DNA from: Arthrobacter sp. Bz4
Lineage (GTDB): Bacteria; Actinomycetota; Actinomycetes; Actinomycetales; Micrococcaceae
Length of the DNA: 64,000 bases
Direction: 5' to 3'
Assembly (NCBI RefSeq): GCF_003075455.1
Contig: NZ_QDAE01000003.1
Span: 218,052 to 282,051, forward strand
Part shown: positions 53,158-62,216 of the stretch, in pieces
Numbering within the stretch: the first letter of the stretch is position 1
How the letters are laid out: every line of letters begins with the position of its first letter
The notes under the pieces: model-generated
Seen by the model: the letters and a program-made list of their open reading frames with translations, nothing else
Database searches by the model: none
Told to the model about the DNA's origin: nothing
Made by a program: the position numbers and the translations under genes

Positions 53158-54542
53158 ATGACTGCCCAGCGCTCATCATCGCCGCTGTTTAAAACCCGGG
53201 CCCAGGCCCCAGGTACCCGCATTCCCAACCGTTTCAATGTGGCGGTATCCACTGCCGCCATCCCCGCTGTACTGCTCTCCGCCGTCGCACTCGCGCAGCC
53301 AGCCGCTGCCGCACCCGTGACTGTGAGCTCACAGCAGGTTCCCCGCCTCGCCCCTGCCGTGACCGCTCCTGCGGGCCTCACCATCCCGGCGAGCACTATT
53401 GCGACCCGCATCCCGACCTTCCTGGCTCCGGCCCAGAGCGCCCCGAAGACCTACACCGTGCAGGCCGGCGATACCATCAGCGGGATCGCACTGAAGCTCG
53501 GCCTGGAAACCGGTGCCGTCCTCAAAGCCAATGGTCTGGGTGCAAGCTCGATCATCTACCCGGGTCAGAAGATCAAGCTCACTGGCGCATCCTCCAGCAC
53601 GCCCGCTGCCAAGCCGGCAAACGACACGAAGCCGTCCTCCGGCTCTTCCTACACGGTGAAGGCCGGTGACACGCTGAGTGCCATCGCTGCCAACCACGGT
53701 GTCAGCCTGGGCACCGTGCTGGATGCCAATTCCCTGTCGATGTCATCGATCATTCACCCGGGCCAGAAGATCAAGCTGGGCGGTTCCGCTGAGGTTTCGG
53801 TTGCATCAACCGAAATCGCGCCTGCAGCGCCGCAGTCCGCCAAACCTGCCGCCAACGGCGGCAAGTACACGATCAAGGGTGGTGACACCCTGGGCGCCAT
53901 CGCTGCCAAGCACAACGTCAGTCTTCGCGATCTGCTCTCAGCCAATGCCCTCAGCGCCACCACCATAATCCACCCCGGCGCCAAGCTGACCATCCCAGGC
54001 AAATCGGCGCGACGGCGGAAGCAGCACCGGCTGCCGAGACCGATACGCCAGCAGATCTGGTCCCGTCCACCTTCCTGCACTACACCTACCCGCAGCACGT
54101 GGTATCCGAAGCAAACCGCAACAAGCACCTGCTCAACTCCCTGCCGGTCCCCGGCAACGAAGCCATGAAGACCATCGTTGCTGACACTGCACGTTCCATG
54201 GGCGTCGACCCGAGCCTCGCCCTGGCCGTGTCCTTCCAGGAGTCGGGCTTCAACCAGCGTGCGGTTTCGCCTGCCAACGCCATTGGTGCCATGCAGGTCA
54301 TCCCGATGTCCGGTGAATGGGCCTCCGACCTTGTGGGACGCAAACTGAACCTGCTGGACCCCTACGACAACGCGACCGCCGGCGTAGCGATCCTGAAGTC
54401 GCTGATTCGCACCAGCGCCAGCCTTGAGGAAGCCATCGCTTCCTACTACCAGGGTCAGTACTCGGTGACTACCCACGGGATGTTCAGCGACACGAAGAAC
54501 TATGTTGCCGCCATCAATGCCCACCAGGCGAACTTCCGGTAG
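53158..54542 (+). CDS. LysM / lytic transglycosylase-like wall protein, frameshifted
   Basis: Secreted protein: signal peptide (VAVSTAAIPAVLLSAVALAQ, cleavage after PAAAA), three LysM domains (YTVQAGDTISGIALKLGLET; YTVKAGDTLSAIAANHGVSL; YTIKGGDTLGAIAAKHNVSL), then a Pro/Ala-rich linker and a C-terminal SLT-like domain (GVDPSLALAVSFQESGFNQR, ANAIGAMQVIPMSGEWAS). The frame breaks near 54006 after IPGKS; one added base restores the linker ATAEAAPAAETDTPADLVP and the SLT half. It probably hydrolyses or remodels peptidoglycan. ATG 53158 has GAGGA 8 nt upstream; the earlier ATG at 53143 lacks one. Precedes the kinase gene. Confidence 0.87.
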
Positions 54543-54612
54543 CAACGCCATCGGACGGCCGTGAATCGGAGTGGAATCGGGTGTCGGTTCCACCCCGTTC
54601 CATGTGTGCACT

Positions 54613-54618
54613 TAGGAT
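54613..54618 (+). promoter_or_regulatory. -10 hexamer of the PASTA kinase gene
   Basis: TAGGAT with 6 nt (CGAAGG) to the GTG at 54625; GAAGG may also serve as a ribosome site if transcription starts earlier. Confidence 0.45.
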
Positions 54619-54624
54619 CGAAGG

Positions 54625-56741
54625 GTGCAGGGACGGCAGAATGACCCACTGGTTGGCTCAGTTGTAGACGGGCGATATCTCGTTTTGTCGCGCCTTGCCA
54701 GAGGCGGCATGTCGACCGTCTACCGGGCCACCGACCAGCGGCTCGATCGCGATGTGGCCCTCAAAATCCTCTATCCCCATCTCGCTGAAGACTCGAGCTT
54801 CCTGGATCGCTTTGAACGCGAGGCAAAGTCCGCCGCACGCCTGTCCCACCCGCACGTGGTCGGTGTCCTGGACCAGGGCGTCGAAGACTCCCCTGACCGC
54901 TCGCTGGCCTACCTGGTGATGGAATATGTGCCGGGGAAAACCCTCAGGGACCTGCTGCGGGAAAAGGGCAGGCTCACCCCACGGCTGGCTCTGGCCATGA
55001 TGGACCCTGTGGTGGAAGGGCTTGGCGCCGCACACGACGTCGGGTTGGTCCACCGGGACGTCAAACCGGAAAATGTTCTTCTAGCGAGCAACGGCCGGAT
55101 CAAAATCGCTGACTTTGGCCTGGCACGGGCCGTTTCCACCACCACCAACACCGGCACCCTGATCGGGACGGTGGCCTATCTGTCCCCTGAATTGGTCACC
55201 GGCGGGGGCGCTGACGCCCGGAGCGACATTTATTCTGCGGGTATTGTCCTCTTTGAGCTGCTGACGGGGAAGCAACCATATACCGGGGATGTCCCGATCC
55301 GGGTAGCGCTCCAACATGCCAACTCGACCGTCCCGGCGCCGTCGAGCTTAGTCCCGGGTCTCGCGTCGGACATTGACGAGCTGGTGCAGTGGTGCACGGC
55401 TGTGGACCCTGAGGACCGACCGATCGACGGGAACGCCCTGCTGGGTGAACTACGACATATCCGGACCACCCTCACTGACGAGGAACTGGATTTCGAATTG
55501 CCGGTGGGCTCTGATCACGCCGCAGCAGCAGACCAGACCGGTGCCACCCCGCCGGTGCCGGGTGGCACTGAAGTCATCGGGACAGTGGCGGGCGCTTCGG
55601 CCACGGAAATCATTCACTCTCCGCGCGACCCCGCGCCACCGAGGTGATCCGCGCCGACCAGTCCCTGACCTCGGTCATCCCCCACGACGTTCAGCACACC
55701 AGAGCCATCCGGATCCCGGAGACCCAAGCTGAATCGCTTCCCGAGTCGGATCAGAGAACCGACAAACAGGCCCGACGGGAGTTCAAGGTCTACCAAAAGC
55801 AGCAGGCCAAGGCCGCCCTGCGGCCCGAGAAAGCGCTGCGCCCCGGCAACCGTGGACGCCGCAACGCTATCTGGGTGGTACTGCTTCTGCTCCTCGCTGG
55901 GCTCGCCGCGGGCCTTGGCTGGTTTTTCGGGGTGGGGCCCGGTGCACTGGCAACAGTGCCCGACGTCGTCAACCGTTCGGTGGACCAGGCCGAGTTGTTG
56001 CTGGCACAAAACGGCTTCGACGCCCCACGTTCGGAAGAAGAGTTTCACGACGAAGTGGCATCGGGGTTGGTGATCCGCAGCGAACCGGCGGCGCAAACCG
56101 AGATCCGCCGTTACCAGTCAGTCGAGCTGTTCGTGTCGAAAGGCCCCGAGCTGTTCGAGGTGCCGAATGTTGTTGACCGGGGTGAGGCTGCCGCCGCAGA
56201 ACAACTGGCCGGCAGCGAGCTGGCAGTCGGTGAGATTACCCGGGAGTTCAACGCCGACGTCGAGGACGGACTGGTCATTAGCCAGGAGCCCGCCGCCGGT
56301 GATCAGACTCCGCGTGGCACCGCCGTGAACCTTGTCGTGTCCCAGGGCCCTGAACCTATTGAGGTTCCGGTGGTGACCGGGCAGCCGCGCGCCGACGCCG
56401 TTGCCGCCATCGAGGCCGCCGGCCTGGTGGCAGCGGTGGCCCCCGACGGCGAGAACAATCGAGACATACCCGCGGGCGCCGTCGTCGGGCAGAGCCCTTC
56501 CGGGGGGCAGCTGACCCGTGGGGAGACGGTGACCCTGACCCTATCCCTGGGGCCCCGTCTGGTTGAGGTGCCCAACGTGTTCTCCCAGCGGGAAGAGGCA
56601 GCCGTGGCCGAACTTGAAGCGGCCGGATTCGTTGTTGTAGTGGACTACACGTTCGGCGGTTCGGTTCTCGGTCTGGTCGCAGGGCAGGATCTGACCGGCG
56701 AGCAGCCGGAGGGCTCCACCGTCACGATCACCGTCACGTAG
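54625..56741 (+). CDS. PASTA-domain Ser/Thr protein kinase, frameshifted
   Basis: Receptor kinase. Kinase domain: LARGGMSTVYRA, catalytic Lys47 (DVALKILYP), Asp145 (HRDVKPENVL), DFG Asp163 (ADFGLARA) and VAYLSPELVTGGGADAR. The frame breaks near 55630, in the juxtamembrane linker after TEIIHSPRD; one C restores RATEVIRADQSLTSVIP. Then one TM helix (AIWVVLLLLLAGLAAGLGWF) and four PASTA repeats (each opening VPDVV/VPNVV/VPVVT/VPNVF). It senses wall fragments outside. At this locus M. tuberculosis has PknL without PASTA, so either PASTA kinase moved here or the M. tuberculosis protein lost them. Confidence 0.92.
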
Positions 56742-56760
56742 CAAGGATCCACCAGGGTTT

Positions 56761-56806
56761 AGACACAACAGAGGCGAAGCGTTTCCGCTTCGCCTCTGTT
56801 GTGTCT
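56761..56806. terminator. Bidirectional terminator, perfect 21-bp stem
   Basis: AGACACAACAGAGGCGAAGC and one more base, loop TTTC, exact complement; between the convergent kinase gene and aroG. No mismatches. Very strong for either direction, though with no long T-run. Confidence 0.9.
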
Positions 56807-56860
56807 CGACCTTCGGTGTTTGAACCTTCGGTGTTTGGACCTGCGGTGTTTGAACCTGTG
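56807..56860. repeat. 15-bp tandem repeat beside aroG
   Basis: Three and a half copies of a GAACCTTCGGTGTTT unit immediately after the terminator stem and before the aroG stop. Not coding on either strand as far as I can tell. Confidence 0.8.
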
Positions 56861-56872
56861 GGCCCGGCTTGC

Positions 56873-58264
56873 CTAGCGCTTGGAGAGTGCTCCTGCGACC
56901 AGGAAAGCCATCTCCAGGGACTGCATGTGGTTCAGGCGTGGATCGCAGACCGACTCGTAGCGTTCCAGGAATGCTTCCTGGTCCACGGGGTCGGCGCCGC
57001 CCAGGCACTCGGCGACGTCGTCGCCAGTCATTTCGACGTGGAGCCCGCCCGGGAAGGTGCCCAGCGAATTGTGCACCTCGAAGAAGCCGCGAACCTCGTC
57101 CATGACGTCGTCGAAGTTGCGGGTCTTGTAGCCGTTCGGCGACGTCACCGTGTTGCCATGCATCGGGTCGGATACCCAGAGGACCTGCGCACCGGAGTCG
57201 GTGACTTTCTCGACCAGCCGGGGCAGCTTCTCACGAATGTTGCCGGCACCCATGCGTGTAATGAAGGTCAGGCGACCTGGCTCGCGATTGGGATCCAGTT
57301 TATCGATCAGTGCGAGGGCATCGTCGGGTGAGGTGTTCGGACCGAGCTTCACGCCGATCGGGTTCCGAACCCGCGACAGGAAGTCGATGTGGGCGCTGTC
57401 GATGTCACGGGTACGCTCCCCGATCCACAGGAAGTGGGCCGAGGTGTCGTACGGGAGCCCGGTGCGTGAGTCGGTCCGCGTCAGCGCCCGCTCGTAGTCG
57501 AGCAGGAGCGCTTCATGGCTGGCGAAGAACTCGACCCTCTTCAGTGCCTCGAAGTCGGTGCCGCAGGCATCCATGAACCGGACCGCGCGGTCGATTTCAC
57601 CGGCCAGCGACTCGTAGCGAGAATGGGCTGGGTTGGCGGTGAAACCCTTGTTCCAGTGGTGGACCAGGCGTAGATCCGCAAAACCGCCCTGGGTGAAGGC
57701 ACGGATCAGGTTAAGTGTGGAAGCGGACGTGTGGTACGCCTTGACCATGCGGGAAGCATCATGCCCACGCGACTCAGGGGTGAACTCGTAGCCGTTGACC
57801 ATGTCGCCGCGGTAGGCCGGAAGCGTCACGCCTTCGCGGGTCTCATCGTTGGATGAACGTGGCTTGGCGAACTGCCCAGCCATCCGGCCCATCTTGATCA
57901 CCGGCAGTGATGCACCGTAAGTCAGGACCACTGCCATCTGCAGAATGGTGCGCACACGGGCGCTGATCCGATCTGCGGTTGCGCCCTCGAAGGTTTCGGC
58001 GCAGTCACCGCCCTGCAGCAAGAATGCCTTGCCCTGGGCAGCGGCGGCCAGGCGGTCACGCAGCACGTCGACCTCGCCGGCGAAGACCAGTGGAGGAAGG
58101 GTGGAAAGTTCTTTAACGGAGGCCGAATACACGCTGGGGTCCTGCCAGGTGGGCTGCTGCGAAATGGGCAGCTGGCGCCAGTTGTCAAGCATCGCGCTTG
58201 CCTGCGGGCTGCTCTGCCCTGCTGGGGGAACGGTGGTTTCGGTGGGTGCGAAGATATCAGTCAC
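56873..58264 (-). CDS. aroG: Class II 3-deoxy-D-arabino-heptulosonate 7-phosphate synthase
   Basis: 463 residues, class II (plant/mycobacterial) DAHP synthase, first step of the shikimate pathway, joining PEP and erythrose 4-phosphate. Signatures: FLLQGGDCAETFEGATADRI with the metal Cys, ASLPVIKMGRMAGQFAKPRS (PEP), SHEALLLDYERALTR, GERTRDIDSAHIDFLSRVRN, GVKLGPNTSP and VLWVSDPMHGNTVTS (metal His). It is longer than class I enzymes and allosterically inhibited by aromatic amino acids in M. tuberculosis. GTG 58264 with TAGGCT 6 nt upstream fits a leaderless mRNA. Same relative place as Rv2178c. Confidence 0.97.
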   Translation of the reverse strand: MTDIFAPTETTVPPAGQSSPQASAMLDNWRQLPISQQPTWQDPSVYSASVKELSTLPPLVFAGEVDVLRDRLAAAAQGKAFLLQGGDCAETFEGATADRISARVRTILQMAVVLTYGASLPVIKMGRMAGQFAKPRSSNDETREGVTLPAYRGDMVNGYEFTPESRGHDASRMVKAYHTSASTLNLIRAFTQGGFADLRLVHHWNKGFTANPAHSRYESLAGEIDRAVRFMDACGTDFEALKRVEFFASHEALLLDYERALTRTDSRTGLPYDTSAHFLWIGERTRDIDSAHIDFLSRVRNPIGVKLGPNTSPDDALALIDKLDPNREPGRLTFITRMGAGNIREKLPRLVEKVTDSGAQVLWVSDPMHGNTVTSPNGYKTRNFDDVMDEVRGFFEVHNSLGTFPGGLHVEMTGDDVAECLGGADPVDQEAFLERYESVCDPRLNHMQSLEMAFLVAGALSKR

Positions 58265-58270
58265 CGGTTA

Positions 58271-58276
58271 AGCCTA
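58271..58276 (-). promoter_or_regulatory. -10 hexamer of aroG, leaderless
   Basis: TAGGCT on the minus strand with 6 nt to the GTG at 58264, the same hexamer and distance as panB. Confidence 0.5.
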
Positions 58277-58372
58277 ATGGGTCTACATCCCCGCCGCTGC
58301 CGGGACCGTCACGCAGCGGAGCAGCACGTCACATTGTGCCGGGCGCCACGCTTCCTGGGCCCAGCAGCCGGA

Positions 58373-59224
58373 CTACCGTTTCCGGCTCAGCCAGACCGGC
58401 AATTTGATACTGGTGAGCCTGCTGCGCAAAGACTTCTGGTTGGTGTCCTGCTCCGTGGCTGTCGGGGCGGCGGAGGCGGATTTGCCGTGCGCCTTCTTTT
58501 CGGAGCTCTTCGCGGCCGCAAGCTTTTCTTTCACACTGCTCGCGTACACGTCCACATACTCCTGGCCGGAGAGCCGCATCAGTTCGTACATGATCTCGTC
58601 GGTCACGGACCGCTGAACAAAACGATCCTCGGCGAGACCTTCGTACCGGGAAAAATCGAGAGGTTCGCCGACGATGATGCCGATCCTGCGAATGTTGGGG
58701 ATACGCCGGCCGATAGGTTGTACCTTGTCCGTGCCGATCATCGCTACCGGTATCACCGGCACCCCGGTGGCGAGCACCAGTTTGGCCACGCCGGTCTTTC
58801 CTCGATACAGCCGGCCGTCGGGACTGCGCGTTCCTTCGGGATAGATACCCAGGATCCCGCCATTATTCAGCACCGCTTCACCCGCGCTCAGCGAACTCGA
58901 CGACGCAGCACCGCCTGAGCGGTCCATCGGCAGCTGGTTCGAGAGTCTGAAGAACATCGCGGTGAGCTTTCCCTTGATGCCCTTACCCGTGAAGTACTCG
59001 GACTTGGCCAGGAAGATCACCGGCCGGGGCACTGCGATCGGAAGGAAAATCGAGTCTGAGAAGGAGAGGTGGTTACTGACCAGCACCGCCGGACCATCCA
59101 GTGGGACGTTGTCCATTCCCTTCACCCAGGGCCGGAAGAGGAGACCCAGAATCGGACCTACGATGATCCGCTTCATGAACCAATAAAACACGCTGACAGC
59201 CTTCCTCGACCCGAGCGGGATCAC
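58373..59224 (-). CDS. plsC: PlsC-type 1-acylglycerol-3-phosphate acyltransferase
   Basis: 283 residues. The acyltransferase motif I VLVSNHLSFSDSIFLPIAV has His52 and Asp57 (NHx4D); motif III GIYPEGTRSPDGRLYRGKTG and motif IV VPVIPVAMIGTDKVQP follow. Membrane-associated, with a hydrophobic N-terminal helix (FMKRIIVGPILGLLF). It acylates a lysophosphatidic acid-type substrate for phospholipid synthesis; a very basic, Ser/Lys-rich tail of about 55 residues (EKKAHGKSASAAPTATEQ) extends the C terminus. In M. tuberculosis a PlsC-like gene (Rv2182c) is also nearby. GTG 59224 is used. Confidence 0.9.
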   Translation of the reverse strand: MIPLGSRKAVSVFYWFMKRIIVGPILGLLFRPWVKGMDNVPLDGPAVLVSNHLSFSDSIFLPIAVPRPVIFLAKSEYFTGKGIKGKLTAMFFRLSNQLPMDRSGGAASSSSLSAGEAVLNNGGILGIYPEGTRSPDGRLYRGKTGVAKLVLATGVPVIPVAMIGTDKVQPIGRRIPNIRRIGIIVGEPLDFSRYEGLAEDRFVQRSVTDEIMYELMRLSGQEYVDVYASSVKEKLAAAKSSEKKAHGKSASAAPTATEQDTNQKSLRSRLTSIKLPVWLSRKR

Positions 59225-59323
59225 GGCGGATTACCCCACAGTCGATCGCGCTTTTCCTTGAGAGACTACTCTAAGGAACGGATTCGCTGGTAAGGCATTG
59301 GTGGCAGGTGGCACGATGGGGCT

Positions 59324-60088
59324 ATGACATCCAGCGCGGGTCCCGTCGCCTTCTCTTCCGACGGTTTCGGGGAGGCGTCGCGCATCGGCATCCTCCTGAG
59401 TCACGGTTTCACCGGTTCTCCGGTTAGCCTGCTCGATTGGGCCCAATATCTAGCCGATCAGGGGTACGCAGTGCGGCTCCCTCTGCTCGACGGCCATGGC
59501 ACCACCTGGCAGGAACTTGCCCGCACCCCTTGGCAGCGCTGGTACGCCAGCTATGAGACGAGTTACCGGGAATTGGCACAGTCAACCGAGAAGATCGTCG
59601 TCGCCGGCCTGTCAATGGGCGGGACCCTTGCACTGCGGTTGGCGGCCCTGCAGCCGGTGGCCGGCGTCGTCGTCGTCAATCCTGGTCTCACCATCGCCGA
59701 TCCGCGCGCACGTTACGCCGGGGTGCTGAAGTTTGTGATGCGATCGGTGCCAGCCATCGCCAACAACATCAAGAAGGAAGGGCTCGACGAGGGCGCGTAC
59801 GCGCGGACCCCCGTTGCTGCTGTCGCACAGCTCGGCCGACTATTCAGGGAGACGGTCAACCTGCTCCCGTCAGTAACCGCGCCCACGCTGGTTTTTCGCT
59901 CATCGGTGGACCCGATCGTGCCGGAAAGCAGCCTGGAGGTGCTGCAACAGCGGATTGGTAGCAAAGCTCTTGAGATTGTGCGTTTGGAGAACAGCTACCA
60001 TGTTGCGACCATGGACCATGACGCGCAGTTGATTTTTGAACGGTCAGCGCAATTTATCCAGCACGTGACGGCAGGTAGCACCGCATGA
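59324..60088 (+). CDS. Alpha/beta hydrolase, carboxylesterase/monoacylglycerol-lipase-like
   Basis: 254 residues. The oxyanion HGFTGSPVSL loop, nucleophile elbow GLSMGG (Ser in VAGLSMGGTLALRL), a late Asp (SVDPIVPESS) and the catalytic His in YHVATMDHDAQ are present. It resembles Est30/YvaK-like short-chain esterases and MGLs. Probably cytosolic, as no signal peptide is seen. CACGAT with 6 nt to the ATG might be a weak -10. The stop overlaps the next start by 4 nt. Confidence 0.88.
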   Translation: MTSSAGPVAFSSDGFGEASRIGILLSHGFTGSPVSLLDWAQYLADQGYAVRLPLLDGHGTTWQELARTPWQRWYASYETSYRELAQSTEKIVVAGLSMGGTLALRLAALQPVAGVVVVNPGLTIADPRARYAGVLKFVMRSVPAIANNIKKEGLDEGAYARTPVAAVAQLGRLFRETVNLLPSVTAPTLVFRSSVDPIVPESSLEVLQQRIGSKALEIVRLENSYHVATMDHDAQLIFERSAQFIQHVTAGSTA

Positions 60089-60564
60089 CATCCCGAGGTC
60101 AGGAACCCAACGAGTCCACTGACGATGCCGTGTGGCAGGATCTGGTGGCCCGGTTGGAGCAGACGCCCACCGCACCGGAGGCTGCAGCCAGTTCGGCACC
60201 GGAACAGAACGTTGATGCGGGATTGTCCGATCAGGACCGGGTGCGGGCTCTGTTTGAGAATCAGCCCCGCCGCTCCCCCAGTGGTCCGCGGGACTATACC
60301 CCCGAGGAGCCCGACGACGACGAGGACGAGGGTTATCATCCGCCGGAGCCGCCGGCGCTGGGTACCGGGGAGCCGCTGCTGGTCCTCGCCTGGTTCGGCG
60401 CAGTGGGTGGACCGATCGCTTTGCTTTTACTCGCCATGTTCTGGCGCGCCGCCCCGCTCACGATGATGCTGGGGGTGCTGGCCATCTTCCTGGTGTCGGT
60501 GGCGTTCCTGATCCTGAGGCTCCCCAAAACCCGCGATCACGGAGACAACGGCGCCGAAGTATAG
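60085..60564 (+). CDS. Hypothetical membrane protein (159 aa)
   Basis: 159 residues: a 95-residue hydrophilic, acidic Pro-rich N-terminal region (VARLEQTPTAPEAAA; EEPDDDEDEGYHPPEPPALG) and two C-terminal helices (LLVLAWFGAVGGPIALLLLA; MLGVLAIFLVSVAFLILR). Translationally coupled to the esterase by a 4-nt overlap, so co-regulated. No assigned function; similar tail-then-two-helix proteins occur beside esterases in Micrococcaceae. Confidence 0.72.
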   Translation: MTSRGQEPNESTDDAVWQDLVARLEQTPTAPEAAASSAPEQNVDAGLSDQDRVRALFENQPRRSPSGPRDYTPEEPDDDEDEGYHPPEPPALGTGEPLLVLAWFGAVGGPIALLLLAMFWRAAPLTMMLGVLAIFLVSVAFLILRLPKTRDHGDNGAEV

Positions 60565-60600
60565 GTAGCTGCCGCGTTCCGTAGGACCGAGCCGGAGTGG

Positions 60601-61488
60601 TCAGCCGGTGATGTGTACCGGGGTGGCCGGGTCGATCCTGGCTGGTTGAAGGCGGCTCCCGCCTCGTTGGGCGGCCGCACCGGCCAGTACCACCAGTGCA
60701 ATGCCCGCCAGCTGCGGGACTCCCACGTGTTGTTGAAGAATAATCAGTCCCAGCAGCACTCCGAACGCAGGTTCCAGTGCCATCAGCGTTCCGAAGGCTG
60801 TAGGGGTCATCCGGCGTAGTGCGAGCATCTCCAGTGCGAAGGGCAGCACCGGGAGCAGCACGGCCAGGCCCAGCGCGGCGGCGAGGATGCCTGGCGTGAT
60901 GTGGCCAATGGCTTGAGGGACCCCGACGACGGCCGCGGCAACCGCCGCGATTGGCACCGTCAGGGAGAGCGAGGCGATTCCGTTGAAACGGTCGCCGATG
61001 CGTTGAGTGAGAAGGATGTAGACGGCCCACCCCACGGCCGCCATCGCTGCGAAGCCGACTCCCGTCACATTGAAAGTCCCCTGCCACGGTTCGGTCATGA
61101 GAATCACGCCGATCAGGGCGAGACCCGGCCAGAGCAGCGCCCTCTTGCGGTGGCTTCGCAGAGCTGCCACGGTCAATGGCCCGAGAAACTCGATTGCGAC
61201 GGCGGTGCCGAGGTGGATGTGCTCCAGTGCCGCGAGGAACCCGATGGTCATCAGACCCGTAGCCAGACCGAGACCGATAATGGTGGGCACGTCCTGGCGG
61301 CGGATCGAGCGAAGTGGTGGACGGACCAGAGCGATCAGGATGATTGCCCCCATGCTCAAGCGCAGCCATGCGGTTCCGCCGGGGCCGACAGCGCCAATCA
61401 GGTCTACCGACAAAGCGGAACCTAGCTGGACTGAGAACATCGCCGTTATCGCAAGCCCCCAGGGCGGGACGGGTGACGTTCTGGTCAT
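60601..61488 (-). CDS. EamA-family (DMT) transporter
   Basis: 295 residues, about 10 helices in two EamA halves: AMFSVQLGSALSVDLIGAVG and ITPGILAAALGLAVLLPVLP are spans, with TPTAFGTLMALEPAFGVLLG and LQQHVGVPQLAGIALVVLAG in the second half, the RhtA-like pattern of amino acid and metabolite exporters. Substrate unknown. Its ATG overlaps the upstream B3/B4 gene stop by 4 nt, so it is the last gene of a three-gene operon with a B3/B4-domain protein and an XRE/cupin regulator. Confidence 0.9.
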   Translation of the reverse strand: MTRTSPVPPWGLAITAMFSVQLGSALSVDLIGAVGPGGTAWLRLSMGAIILIALVRPPLRSIRRQDVPTIIGLGLATGLMTIGFLAALEHIHLGTAVAIEFLGPLTVAALRSHRKRALLWPGLALIGVILMTEPWQGTFNVTGVGFAAMAAVGWAVYILLTQRIGDRFNGIASLSLTVPIAAVAAAVVGVPQAIGHITPGILAAALGLAVLLPVLPFALEMLALRRMTPTAFGTLMALEPAFGVLLGLIILQQHVGVPQLAGIALVVLAGAAAQRGGSRLQPARIDPATPVHITG

Positions 61489-62216
61489 GATTTGATCGGT
61501 TCGGGACGGATCAGCCGGCTGGCGGTCTGCACGTCGGGGCCGAGTTGGCTGAGGTGGGAGGCAAGCGCATCCGCTGCGAGTTGCAGCGCGTGGTCAGTCA
61601 TCGGCTCAAGAGCATCCAGGATGAAAAGTGCGGTTTCAGTATTGTTTTTGAGCTGTGTCCGCCGCCCTTGCCGCCAGTTCCAGCGCCGGCACGTCACTCC
61701 TATGTCATCCCTCCAGACCACTTCGCCAGGTTCCGGAAACTCGACCGTTTCCTCGCCCCCGGTCGCGGTGTCGAACGGTTCGGTTCCCCTGGCGAGGGTC
61801 AGGCGGGGTGGGCCAGCGTAACCGGTGAGATCCTCGCCACCCAAGGGGACCTGGTGGAGGACTGAGATGGCGTTGTAGATGTCGGTGAGTCGGTTGACGC
61901 GTGGGAGCCCGGTGGCTGACCTCCGCAGCAGGGCCTCCAGACTGTTGCGCGTTCGTTGCGGCTTGGCCCCGAAACCGCGATAGGCGTCCCGCCACGCAGC
62001 GACGTGTGCAAGTTGCTCAACCAGAGTAGTTTTGAGGAGCTCACGGGCGAAACCTTCAGCGTGACTGAGGAGGTCCTCGCTTGTCTGGTCGCTGGGCCCT
62101 GGCACCAGACCATCGGCGGCGATCAGCACAGCACGATAGTCCGGACGAAGCAAGAACACTTCCGGGTCAACGCGGCTGGATTCCACAACCTGGTGCAAGC
62201 TGCTCAGATCATTCAT
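61485..62216 (-). CDS. B3/B4 tRNA-binding-domain protein
   Basis: 243 residues, soluble. It contains a B3/B4 domain, the fold of the PheRS beta-subunit editing domain: LPRVNRLTDIYNAISVLHQV is the signature, and GGEDLTGYAGPPRLTLARG with the following GEVVWRDDIGVTCRRWNWRQ continues the domain. PheRS itself is not in this window. Stand-alone B3/B4 proteins have been linked to editing mischarged tRNA or, by gene neighbourhood, to amino acid sensing. It overlaps the XRE gene stop (8 nt) and the EamA start (4 nt), i.e. fully coupled. Confidence 0.85.
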   Translation of the reverse strand: MNDLSSLHQVVESSRVDPEVFLLRPDYRAVLIAADGLVPGPSDQTSEDLLSHAEGFARELLKTTLVEQLAHVAAWRDAYRGFGAKPQRTRNSLEALLRRSATGLPRVNRLTDIYNAISVLHQVPLGGEDLTGYAGPPRLTLARGTEPFDTATGGEETVEFPEPGEVVWRDDIGVTCRRWNWRQGRRTQLKNNTETALFILDALEPMTDHALQLAADALASHLSQLGPDVQTASRLIRPEPIKS

